A stretch of DNA of 64,000 nt. Source: Hanleya hanleyi (taxonomy: Eukaryota; Mollusca; Polyplacophora; Lepidopleurida; Hanleyidae). The position numbers and the translations under genes are program-made. How positions within the stretch are numbered: position 1 is the first letter of the stretch; the number at the start of each line of letters is the position of its first letter. Location: positions 1 through 64,000 of the forward strand of contig JAVTVY010020476.1 of NCBI GenBank assembly GCA_036873755.1, given 5' to 3'. A model generated the notes under the pieces. It worked only from the letters and a program-made list of their open reading frames with translations. It made no database searches and was not told where the DNA came from. Shown in pieces: positions 21,091 through 29,034 of this stretch.

Positions 21091-21561
21091 ATGACGGAGC
21101 ATATAATACTGGCGTATCTCAGCTTAACCCCCGAGGTCTTCCTGCACGTGTATGCGGATAAGGTCGATACCATGGAGGAGGTGAGAGACATCTGTGATGC
21201 GGACCCTACACAACCGTGCCCGGCCCACATTCGTCTGTCCCGGGAGGGCTGGACCAAATTCAAACGGGTGTTGTCTGATGAACTGGACGGCGACCTCATC
21301 CACTTGTGTCACGATGTGTACATCCGACGCGGTCCTTTCTTTGCTCAATTGGCTCGGCTAGATGGAAGTACAGTGCATTTTACCCTACACCCTGATCTAT
21401 GGTCTGCATTGGAAGATGCCGTGGTAGATGTGGATGAAGTGCTTATCAAGCGGTCATCAGACGAGTTGGACTGGTCATTTACCATGGACACTGTGGAAGA
21501 CAACGAAGAAAATCAGAAAGAAACTCCGGCCCAAGATATACCCGTTATAAATAAACGATAG
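21091..21561 (+). CDS. PC4-like protein, paralogue 2 (tentative)
   Basis: 156 residues from the ATG at 21091. It shares GWTKFKRVLS, ELDG, LIH and RGPFF with paralogue 1, and has the same two-fold strand-then-W-helix pattern (HIRLSREGWTKFKRVL and FTLHPDLWSALEDAV). The tail is acidic (DTVEDNEENQKE). The last codons contain both the AATAAA signal (21550-21555) and the TATA box of the next gene. The reading frame is intact. Retention of two diverged copies suggests separate roles, for example homo- versus heterodimer partners if PC4-like; that is speculative. Confidence 0.6.
   Translation: MTEHIILAYLSLTPEVFLHVYADKVDTMEEVRDICDADPTQPCPAHIRLSREGWTKFKRVLSDELDGDLIHLCHDVYIRRGPFFAQLARLDGSTVHFTLHPDLWSALEDAVVDVDEVLIKRSSDELDWSFTMDTVEDNEENQKETPAQDIPVINKR
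21546..21555 (+). promoter_or_regulatory. TATA box of integrase overlapping a poly(A) signal
   Basis: TATAAATAAA combines a TATA element (21546-21553), 43 bp upstream of the integrase ATG, with AATAAA (21550-21555), which could serve the preceding gene. Both lie within the last codons of that gene. Confidence 0.55.
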
Positions 21562-21588
21562 AGCCAGGGTCCATCATCATTTGTCACC

Positions 21589-22647
21589 ATGAAGCGCTGG
21601 GAGAAGGTGTTGGATAACTTATACTACAGTCCCGACAGTCCGGCGGCCTATAGTGCATTGTCGGCTCTCTATCGAGCGGCCAAACCCCAGGGGATACAAC
21701 GTGCCCAAGTCCGAGATTGGTTAAGAAAACAAGACACCTATACCTTACATCGATCTGTCCGTCGCCATTTTCTACGGAACCGGGTCATCGTGGGAGGAAT
21801 AGATGCCCAGTGGCAAGCGGATTTGGTCGATATGAGCGCCTTTGCCAAACACAACGATGGGAATCGGTATATCTTGACGTGCATCGATATCCTATCCAAG
21901 TATGCGTGGGTGGTACCCATCCGGACGAAAACGGGGGCGAATCTCATAGCGGCGTTCAAAGATATCTTCAAGACCGGGCGCAAACCTTTGTATTTGCAAA
22001 CCGACGAAGGCACGGAATTCCTCAACAGACCGTTCCAACAGTTTCTGAAAGCCCAGAAGGTGTTTTTCTTCCATACGTACAACGAGACCAAGGCTTCCGT
22101 GGTGGAAAGGTTCAACAGGACATTCAAAGGCCGCATGTATAAATATTTCACCTATAAGAATACAAGGCGGTACATCGATGTTCTCCCGAAACTTGTGAGT
22201 GGTTACAATCGAGCCTATCATCGGAGTATAGAGAGAGCCCCCATTACCGTGACCCAACGCAATGAAGCCCAAGTCCGGCGTGTCTTGTACCCCAGGCAAT
22301 CGTAGCGAACGCCGAAGGCGGTGTACAAGGTCGGGGACCCTGTACGGATCAGTAAAGTCAAGGGCAAGTTCGAGAAAAGTTACTTGCCCAACTGGAGCGA
22401 TGAGCACTTCCTGATTAAACGGCAGCGAGTCTATGAACTGGAAGATCTTCAAGGGGAACCGTTGCTAGGGACGTTTTACGAGATGGAATTACAGCCTGTC
22501 GTAAAAACACAGCAAGACTACTACACAGTGGAGCAGATTTTGAAAACGGAACGTCGACGTGGCAAACTGTTTCATTTCGTCAAATGGCAAGGCTGGCCCA
22601 GTTCCTTCAATTCCTGGGTCGCTGCCAACCAGGTGAAACGACTATAA
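21589..22647 (+). pseudogene. Polinton integrase (DDE, retroviral-type) with C-terminal chromodomain; one in-frame stop
   Basis: It would cut and join the element ends to host DNA. The frame from the ATG at 21589 is uninterrupted for 238 codons, meets TAG at 22303-22305, and continues in the same frame to 22647 (about 352 codons overall). The core shows Asp78 (QADLVDM), Asp139 (LQTDEGTEF) and Glu173 (ASVVERFNRT) with 33 residues between the last two, as in Polinton integrases. After the stop comes a chromodomain (DYYTVEQILK, then HFVKWQGWPSSFNSWV), which in related integrases can direct insertion to particular chromatin. The stop falls between core and chromodomain, so a truncated catalytic protein, readthrough, or loss of function are all possible. 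Confidence 0.9.
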
Positions 22648-22649
22648 AG
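22643..22649 (+). promoter_or_regulatory. TATA box of the membrane-protein gene
   Basis: TATAAAG overlaps the integrase stop codon and lies 55 bp upstream of the ATG at 22698. Confidence 0.55.
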
Positions 22650-22697
22650 CCAGACACCACTACCGTCATCCTTCATTCCACGTTCGACCACGGTGCT

Positions 22698-23279
22698 ATG
22701 GACAAACAGCAGCTGCCTCTGAACACAGCGTCTCCCAAAACGCGCAAAGCGCAAGTGGGCTTTGTGGTGATACTGCTAACCCTGCTGAGTGTGTTGTACG
22801 GAGGTGTGTTTTACGACGTAGCCTATGTCAGCACGCTACTTAACCAACTGAGAACACCAGGCATAAGTGAAACCAGTCTACAGATAGCACCAGTCAACCC
22901 CGTATCGAGCCCAGTCACCACCACACCCCGTGTACAAGCCACGTCGAGCTCCACACCAAGCTCAGCATCTACACCAAGTACACCCAGTACGTCTGAAGAC
23001 CCACCGGATTTCATCCCTCACAGTGAACAGACAACGACGACCGACGTTGTACCCACCACCATCATCACTCGCAGTGAACAGACAACGACGACCGACGTTG
23101 TACCCACCACTCCAGTTCACTCGTACGAAATTTACAAGAGCGGGTTACCACGACAACGGATACACCTCGAACCATGGACCCTCGGTGGCAGCATCCCTTC
23201 ACGTGTCTCATCGCAGGACCGACGGGCCCCGGCAAAACGCACTTCGTCCGGAAGCTCCTTCAACACGCCGACAGCATGA
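22698..23279 (+). CDS. Type II membrane protein with Ser/Thr/Pro mucin-like stalk
   Basis: 193 residues from the ATG at 22698, chosen for the TATA box 55 bp upstream. A short basic cytoplasmic N-terminus (SPKTRKAQ) is followed by one hydrophobic segment at about residues 19-38 (VGFVVILLTLLSVLYGGVF). About 100 residues very rich in Thr, Ser and Pro come next, including two copies of SEQTTTTDVVPTT. The tail is basic (RRAPAKRTSSGS). The layout is that of a signal-anchored, heavily O-glycosylated surface protein. I do not recognise a family; a role in attachment or envelope modification is inferred from its position between integrase and ATPase. The last 106 bp overlap the ATPase gene in another frame. 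Confidence 0.6.
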   Translation: MDKQQLPLNTASPKTRKAQVGFVVILLTLLSVLYGGVFYDVAYVSTLLNQLRTPGISETSLQIAPVNPVSSPVTTTPRVQATSSSTPSSASTPSTPSTSEDPPDFIPHSEQTTTTDVVPTTIITRSEQTTTTDVVPTTPVHSYEIYKSGLPRQRIHLEPWTLGGSIPSRVSSQDRRAPAKRTSSGSSFNTPTA

Positions 23280-23782
23280 TCACCCCACCCATTGCCCGAT
23301 TCGTGTGGTGTTATGGAGAATGGCAGGCAGCGTATGCAGCAATGCCCCACATCACGTTCGTGGAAGGCCTACCCAACCTGGCCGATTTGGAACCCGACAC
23401 CTTGGTGGTTCTGGATGATCTCATGGCGGAGACGGATGCGCGGGTCACCCAACTCTTTACCAAAGGCAGCCACCATCGACGGCTCAGCATCATCTACATT
23501 GTGCAGAATCTGTTCAGTAAAAACAAAGAACATCGGAACATCAGCTTAAATGCCCACTACCTGGTGGTCTTCAAAAACCCGAGAGATACCACTCAACTGC
23601 TGCACCTGGCGAGACAGATATATCCCGGCCGCACACCGTTTGCGTTGGAAGCCTTTAAAGATGCCACAACTCCTCAGCACGGGTATATGCTCTTCGACCT
23701 CAAGCAAGCCACCCCCGACCACCTTCGACTACGGACCGGCATCTTTCACGGAGAGACCCACCACGTGTACATACAAAAATAA
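23174..23782 (+). CDS. Genome-packaging ATPase (A32/FtsK-HerA type)
   Basis: 202 residues, intact. Walker A GPTGPGKT is at residues 15-22, Walker B LVVLDD at 77-82, and a VQN sensor-like motif at 110-112. Polinton and related virus ATPases of this group pump element DNA into preformed capsids. The length is close to that of other Polinton ATPases, which lack extra domains. The gene starts inside the 3' end of the membrane-protein gene. An AATAAA at 23839-23844, 57 bp after the stop, is a likely poly(A) signal. Its intactness beside broken capsid genes is notable. Confidence 0.9.
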   Translation: MDPRWQHPFTCLIAGPTGPGKTHFVRKLLQHADSMITPPIARFVWCYGEWQAAYAAMPHITFVEGLPNLADLEPDTLVVLDDLMAETDARVTQLFTKGSHHRRLSIIYIVQNLFSKNKEHRNISLNAHYLVVFKNPRDTTQLLHLARQIYPGRTPFALEAFKDATTPQHGYMLFDLKQATPDHLRLRTGIFHGETHHVYIQK

Positions 23783-23838
23783 TGTAAACACATCCACAGT
23801 GGCGCCCCCAGCTGGAGTGTGTGTTTAATGATGGGGAT

Positions 23839-23844
23839 AATAAA
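23839..23844 (+). terminator. Poly(A) signal after the ATPase gene
   Basis: AATAAA 57 bp downstream of the ATPase stop, in a 145-bp gap before the next gene. Confidence 0.5.
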
Positions 23845-23927
23845 AAGAATGAATACCACAGCATGGTTGACTTTGTCTCTGAGGTAGATAAAAAGAGCAT
23901 AGTTGTGGGTTCTAGCATTAGTTGTAC

Positions 23928-24272
23928 ATGATGTCTGCGCGAGTACGGAAGTACGCTCCCACGCTCCGTGTATTGAAGACGGCCCCACCCGAGTTAGTCC
24001 GAACCATTGTACGCGGTGCGGACCCTGACCTTGTACGCTGTCTGTGCGAGATCGGATACAACCTGTTAAAAGGCAACGTACCACTGACTCCGGCTCAGAA
24101 GACCAAGTTGGCCAAGCATAAGACAGGTCTCCGAACCCTAGTCCAGAAGCGGGTCCCACAAACACAAAAGAAAAAGGTGTTACAGAAAGGCGGCTTTCTC
24201 GGGGCCATCTTAGCACCGTTGGCCGCTTCCGTGTTGGGTCCAGTATTGGGTGGACTCTTCGGCCGACAATGA
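23928..24272 (+). CDS. Small basic protein with glycine/hydrophobic C-terminal tail
   Basis: 114 residues, starting at ATG-ATG 23928/23931. A basic body carries LRVLKTAPPELVRTIVRGAD and a lysine-rich hinge (TQKKKVLQKGG). It ends in a hydrophobic Gly/Ala/Leu segment (FLGAILAPLAASVLGPVLGG). Proteins with this basic body and GGFLG-type tail recur in invertebrate Polintons next to capsid genes. A minor virion or membrane-active role, analogous to adenovirus cement/lytic proteins, is inference. Its stop overlaps the next start (ATGA), implying coupled or polycistronic expression. A TATA-like GATAAAAAG lies about 40 bp upstream. Confidence 0.65.
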   Translation: MMSARVRKYAPTLRVLKTAPPELVRTIVRGADPDLVRCLCEIGYNLLKGNVPLTPAQKTKLAKHKTGLRTLVQKRVPQTQKKKVLQKGGFLGAILAPLAASVLGPVLGGLFGRQ

Positions 24273-25115
24273 ACCACACGAAAAAAATGGTCCTCGTCGA
24301 ACCACGGTTCCTTCAAAACCTCCAATCGGCCTACCCTGTCCCACCTACGGTGAAGACCATAAGCACCCTCGATGGAGAGATGCAACAGATCTTACAGAGA
24401 CCGGGGTTAAGCGACAGTGAGAAAGTACAACGGTACAATGAGACGCTTCAACGGTACATGACGTTCATGGACCAATACAAAACCCTCTCTACCCCACCAC
24501 CACCACCACCACCACCACCACGTGACACACCGCCGACCTCAGCACCGCTCCAACAGCCGCCATTACCAGGGGTAGCCCCCACAGCCCCACAGTGGGTGGA
24601 AGACGAAGTGCTGAAGAGTGTACCTGCATCGTTCAAGAAACAAGCTGGCCTGGTATTACAACGGATGAAACAGAATCCTAACATGACTTGGAATGATAAA
24701 GGCGAACTACTGGTACAGAATCAGGTGGTCCCCGGCACCCACATGATGGATTTAGTGAATGACCTGATGCGTAAACGCAGATCGCACACGGATCCTCGAG
24801 GATGGGAGGTCTTCGCTCAAGGCTTGAAAGACATGCATGTACCACAGGAATTGGTGGGAACCCCCACCGCTGGGCCTTTATGCAGCAAACCCAGCAATCG
24901 CCGAGTCGTGCACCACGACAGATTCTTGGGAATCCGAATGGGAACCGGAGTCACCCCCCAAAACTCCACCACCACAACGGGCACCTTCTTTTCAAACCTT
25001 TAAAAAACCACCCTTGATCAGGACACCCCACATCTCCAGAGCCGTGACACGTAGCAAGTCAACGCGACGAACACGACGCCGGACACAACCGCCCAAGGCC
25101 TGGAACACCTATTAA
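24269..25115 (+). pseudogene. Proline-rich Polinton virion-associated protein, C-terminus frameshifted
   Basis: The first frame (24269-25003) starts with a helical N-terminus (EKVQRYNETLQRYMTFMDQ), has nine prolines at residues 76-84, and carries the conserved block (residues about 112-195) VPASFKKQAGLVLQRMKQN, MTWNDKGELL, DLVNDLMRKRR, GWEVFAQGL. That block is a recurrent Polinton-associated domain of unknown function. Downstream the expected continuation appears in other frames: NPHRWAFMQQ in one, then an acidic, proline- and finally Arg-rich tail ending WNTY at 25115 in another. The first shift is near 24858, in a run GGGAACCCCCACC. The readable original therefore probably ended at 25115, just before the penton gene. 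Confidence 0.65.
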
Positions 25116-25148
25116 AACCAACAGCAGCAGCAGGACAGCTCAGTCGCC

Positions 25149-25922
25149 ATGTTTTACCTCACCCTACCCAGTAACAGTTCGCTGGATGTGTTTCCTGACA
25201 ACACCGTGGCCAAATACGTGACCCAGTTAGCGCAACCGTTGCATTTACCTGGACGATGGGAATGTGGCCTCGTGGATATTCAATACCCTTACTCGTGGTA
25301 CAACGTGCGAGCCAATGAAGTGTGGTACGAGGTGACCTACGAAGGAAAAGACACCCGACTCACCCTCCCCGAAGGCCAATACGATACTCCCAAGGAGTTC
25401 ATGGGTGGGCTGTCAAGACTTTTGCATTATAAGGCTCTACGGGAGGTCACGAATACTTCAAAACCCATCAAAGCCTATCCCTTCAAGAATCACGTGGACT
25501 TCGATTACAAGGCACAGCTTATCGTCCCCGCCAACGCGAGTGTCGTACTGAGACCTATCCTACAGCAAATGCTGGGTTTCGATCTACGGACGTTCGCTGG
25601 TCCCACCGCCCACCAAGGCGAGATCCCGATGGATATGAAGTCGGGTATGTACGGACTCTACGTCTACTCGGACGTGGTGGACAACCACATCGTGGGCGAT
25701 ATCAACACACCTCTGTTACGGGTGGTGCCCATTAAAAAATTGTATGGAGATCAAGTCACCCACAGTTTCACCCACATGCTCTACCTGCCCGTACGACAAA
25801 CCCACATCAACACGATCACGGTGGATATAAGAGATGACACGGGACGACCGGTGGCATTCGAACGCGGGAAAGTGGTGCTGACACTTCATTTTCGACAAGC
25901 ACGTGCTCCCCACTTTGTATAA
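25149..25922 (+). CDS. Polinton penton / minor capsid protein (single jelly roll)
   Basis: 257 residues, intact, starting at ATG 25149 (MFYLTLPSNSSLDVFPDNT). It matches the Polinton minor capsid family: an N-terminal 'LPSN...FPDNT' opening, the GRWECGLVDIQYP block near residues 36-48, and a C-terminal beta-rich part (THMLYLPVRQTHINTITVDI, then GKVVLTLHF). In Polintons and related viruses this protein forms the pentameric vertices of the icosahedral capsid, alongside the double-jelly-roll major capsid protein encoded downstream. The stop is followed almost immediately by the next gene. Confidence 0.85.
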   Translation: MFYLTLPSNSSLDVFPDNTVAKYVTQLAQPLHLPGRWECGLVDIQYPYSWYNVRANEVWYEVTYEGKDTRLTLPEGQYDTPKEFMGGLSRLLHYKALREVTNTSKPIKAYPFKNHVDFDYKAQLIVPANASVVLRPILQQMLGFDLRTFAGPTAHQGEIPMDMKSGMYGLYVYSDVVDNHIVGDINTPLLRVVPIKKLYGDQVTHSFTHMLYLPVRQTHINTITVDIRDDTGRPVAFERGKVVLTLHFRQARAPHFV

Positions 25923-26325
25923 TGAAGGTGCCTTACGAGTGCGATGCACGCAGCTATATGGACTATTATGCCCAACAGGCCGGGGTGGCTTTCCGGTTTT
26001 TAGTGGTGCACGCATGCAACGTGGACATGGACTGGGGAACATACTCGGGAGCATCGTCAAAACGTTCCTGCCCTTGGTGACGCGTGGGGTGAAAGCAACC
26101 GGCAAACAAGCGGTACGCAGTGGACTGCAAGTGGCCGCTGATGTCTTGGGGGGTACGGCACCCAAAGAAGCCTTGAAACGGCGGGCCAAAGAAGCGGGAG
26201 GCGTCTTGGTGGCCAAAGCACAACGCACCGTAGGGAATAAAAGACCTGCCCCACCGAGACCACGCACCAGCCGACGACCGACCCAGCGACGACGCACATC
26301 GAAGACCCGGGATATCTTTTCTTAA
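25922..26325 (+). pseudogene. Basic core-like Polinton protein, frameshifted near its start
   Basis: The ATG at 25922 overlaps the penton stop and begins a short frame (to about 26077) whose first part, SYMDYYAQQAG, fits the usual N-terminus of this family. From about 25980 the family match switches to another frame (GGFPVFSGAR, QRGHGLGNILGS, TRGVKATGKQAVRSG) that runs to 26325. The shift sits at CCGGGGTGG. The C-terminal 60 residues are strongly basic (RPAPPRPRTSRRPTQRRR). An internal ATG at 26014 could start a shortened protein. A DNA-condensing or minor-core role analogous to adenovirus core proteins is inference. Confidence 0.7.
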
Positions 26326-26328
26326 AAC

Positions 26329-27642
26329 ATGTCCTTGATCCACGCCGAGTCCTGCCCCTCCACCAACAGTGAATTTGATTTTGTGGACCGTCCCGCCCAC
26401 ACAGACCAGTGCCGAACAAGGATTATGGGTGGAGCATCTGCCGCTGTCCAGCATCAACGCAACAGGGCCCATCGAGTTCACCATCAGTAATGCGGATACG
26501 GCCTATGTGGATTTAGCCCATACATACTTGTATGTGAAAACCAAGATCGTCAATGGAGATGGCTCCAGAATCGTCGACCAAGCAACGGTGGGCCTGACGA
26601 ATCTCTGGCTGCACTCGATGTTTCAACAGGTGGATATATTTCTCAGCGACAAACTCATCAGTGACTCGACCAACACGTACCCCTATCGAGCCTACATCGA
26701 GACGCTGTTGTCGCATGGACGAGAGGCTAAAAAATCTCAACTGACAGCCGCTTTATTCAACCAGGACAAAGCCGAGCACATGGGCGCAGAGAACGACAAT
26801 ACGGGATATAGCAAACGGAAGGCTTTGACCGCGAACGGCGTCGCGGTGGATCTCATGGGTCGACTGCACGCAGACATGTTCATGCAAGACCGATACCTCT
26901 TGAACAAGATCCCCATCAAAATCCGAATGATACGGGCGCCTCCGACCTTCGCCTTGATGGCCACTAACGTAGACGGGCATGCAGCTGACTATAAGATTGT
27001 CATCGAAGACGCAGTCCTGTATGTCCGAAAAATGAAACCGAATCCAGCCGTTCAATTGGGGCACATGAAAGCCTTGGAAACAAAACCAGCCCAGTACCCT
27101 ATCCGACGTGTACAAACCAAAGTGTTCTCTGTGTCTGCTGGAAATATGAGCGCCAACAAAGAAAACCTGTTCCTGGTGGAACTACCCAAGCGATTGATCC
27201 TGGCCTGTGTGGAAAATACCAGTTTCAGTGGAGCCTACCCAGAGAATCCGTTTGACTTTAAACATTTCGGCATCAATTTTGTGGCCCTGCATGTGGATGG
27301 ACAACAGGTACCAGCCACGGCCTTAACACTGAACTTTGGGCGCGCGAATTTCATTCGAGCCTATCAGAGCCTGTTTACAGCCACCGGTCAAATCAACCAG
27401 GACGAAGGGAATTTCATCAGTCGGGAGGACTACGGGAACGGATACACGTTGTTCTGTTTCGATTTGACCCCACCTTAGAGAACGACCATCAGCTGGCCCT
27501 GGCCAAGCAAGGCAATTTACGGTTGGAAATCCACTTTCAACGAGCCCTCCGGAGCACCGTCAATGTGATCTGCCACGCCGAGTTTGACAACATCATTCAA
27601 GTGGACAAGGCGCGCAACATCCTGTGTGACTTCTCCACCTAA
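26329..27642 (+). pseudogene. Polinton major capsid protein (double jelly roll), two frameshifts
   Basis: Family resemblance is strong. It corresponds to the capsid proteins often annotated in animal genomes as F54H12.2-like. The ATG at 26329, 3 bp after the preceding stop, begins the expected N-terminus. Near 26385 the match moves to another frame (VPPTQTSAEQGLW), which stays open to 27478 and carries most of the protein (DLAHTYLYVKTKI, YPYRAYIETLLSHG, ENPFDFKHF, NEGNFISR-like DEGNFISREDYGNGYTLFCF). After CTTAG near 27475 the C-terminal ~55 residues (QGNLRLEIHFQRAL, AEFDNIIQVDKARNIL) continue in a third frame to TAA 27640-27642. The shifts lie next to TTTGATTTTG and GACCCCACC, so assembly indels are possible. 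Confidence 0.9.
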
Positions 27643-27643
27643 C

Positions 27644-28116
27644 ATGGATACAGACCAGATAACCACCGTGCTGCAGAATGACCCAGAGACACGTATGGTC
27701 TTTCAAGGGGTGTTCGCCCGAGATGTGTTCCCATTAGACCGTATGTATCCTGCTGCTTACGTTCTCAACACGGACCTGATGGATCGGCCCGGTGAACATT
27801 GGGTGGGCGTGTACTTGACAGAACAGCAGGGCGAATACTTTGACCCGTACGGCCTGCCACCCTCCATCCCGATTTAACAGACTTCATGGATCAAGGCACA
27901 GAGACGTGGTGTTGAAACAGTCAAACGTTGCAAAGCCTGACCAGTAGCGTGTGCGGACAATATTGCTTGTTTTACCTGTACCATCGATGCCGGGGAAGAC
28001 CCTTATCTAACATCGTACAGATGTTTGACGAGTACCCCAAGGCCGAGGACCGCGATGTACTCGTATATGACTGGGCCGCCCATCATTTCAATGTACAAGC
28101 CCCGTTCTGGGCTTAA
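27644..28116 (+). pseudogene. Adenain-like (Ulp1-fold) capsid maturation protease, broken
   Basis: A cysteine protease that would process virion precursors. The ATG at 27644 directly follows the capsid-protein stop. The first frame ends at 27877 and holds the catalytic-His region (GEHWVGVYL) and the acidic residue (EYFDPYG). The remainder follows after a frameshift near 27870 and an in-frame TGA at about 27912-27914, where the family has Trp or another codon. Past these, the Cys region (SSVCGQYCLFYLYHRCRG) and C-terminal helix are readable to TAA at 28116. All three presumed catalytic residues are present, but not in one frame. The C-terminal codons form the first unit of the tandem repeat that follows. 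Confidence 0.85.
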
Positions 28117-28250
28117 GTTCTTTCAATGTACACACGCCCGCTGTTCTGGGCTTAAGTTTACAAGCCCCCTGTTCTGGGCTTCAATGTACAAGCCCCTGTT
28201 CTGGGCTTCAGTACTTTCAATGTACAAGCCCCTTGTTCTGGGCTTCAGTT
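28087..28250. repeat. Tandem repeat grown from the protease 3' end
   Basis: Four to five copies of a 25-35 bp unit, TCAATGTACAAGCCCC plus (T)GTTCTGGGCTTAAG/CAG. The first copy encodes the last residues and stop of the protease; the rest is downstream of it. Confidence 0.85.
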
Positions 28251-28286
28251 TTCACGTGGTTGTTCTCACGTTGTTGTTGTTCACTG

Positions 28287-28292
28287 AATAAA
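28287..28292 (+). terminator. Poly(A) signal of the rightward gene cluster
   Basis: AATAAA about 170 bp after the protease stop, at the end of the minisatellite. It is the natural 3' end for the capsid/protease transcript. Confidence 0.55.
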
Positions 28293-28329
28293 AAAATGAG
28301 ATCTCACCAAAAACCCCTGTCTTGTGTGT

Positions 28330-28335
28330 TTTATT
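28330..28335 (-). terminator. Convergent minus-strand poly(A) signal
   Basis: TTTATT on the plus strand reads AATAAA on the minus strand, 38 bp from the rightward signal and facing it. This is the arrangement expected between two convergent transcription units, although no minus-strand gene is now recognisable on its far side. Confidence 0.35.
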
Positions 28336-28339
28336 CATA

Positions 28340-29034
28340 ATGCATAAATGCCCAATGTGGAGATTCAGTCAAACTGAAATCAGTGGTGTAGGATGGGGCC
28401 AAAATGTAACCCATCAATGTTAGAATGCAAGCGCACTATAGTAAAATAGAGAGCCAATGAAATCAGCCCACAGACCAAGTACGTGTTTTAGTCTAGGTTT
28501 GGAGCGGGCATTTCATTGAGGTGCGTGTAAAGGAAGACGGCGAGTGAAGACTGGTCCAACACGTATAGATTAAGTTTATTACTATAAGTTCTATGTATTT
28601 TTAAATATGGAAAAACCCGGATGTAAGATGAGAACCCGGATGTAAAACCACAGTACCCAGATGGAAGACGGGAAAAACCCACTGGGAAACCCCAGAAGAA
28701 CCCGGATGTAGGCGCGGACGTAGGCGAAAGCATCCTAGTACCCGGATGTAGGCGCAGACGTGTACCTAGTACCCGTCCATTGGTTCTTTTATCGATCGCT
28801 CAATGGCTCTTTTTCTCGACCGCTGATTGGTCCAAATGGAACTGCCCATCCTTCCCAGGTTAATTTACAACCCCCTTTTGGGGTTCAAGCTCTGACTATC
28901 GATGCCGCAACATTGTCTCCTCCGAACCTTGCCGAATGGCAGACCTTTTGATCTGGATGTGACGTTTTGTTCCGACATGCTTCCGGACAAGCCGCGCACT
29001 TCCGGAGAACGCGCGCGCTGCGGCCGGAGAACCC
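28340..29034. other. Non-coding stretch between the poly(A) sites and the right terminal repeat
   Basis: No recognisable gene. It contains repeated ACCCGGATGTA motifs (28615-28750), a small AACCCCC/GGGGGTT-like hairpin near 28870, and alternating GC runs (28990-29050) at the terminal-repeat edge. A minus-strand open frame of 81 codons (28488-28733) is mostly the translated motif and has no recognisable domain. Confidence 0.5.

Noticed and set aside
28025..28291. 88-codon frame over the protease end
   Set aside because: It is an alternate frame of the protease and its downstream minisatellite.
28488..28733. 81-codon minus-strand frame as a remnant viral gene
   Set aside because: Most of it is the translated CCGGATGTA repeat, and no domain is recognisable. 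It is kept only as a possibility in the convergent-signal finding.
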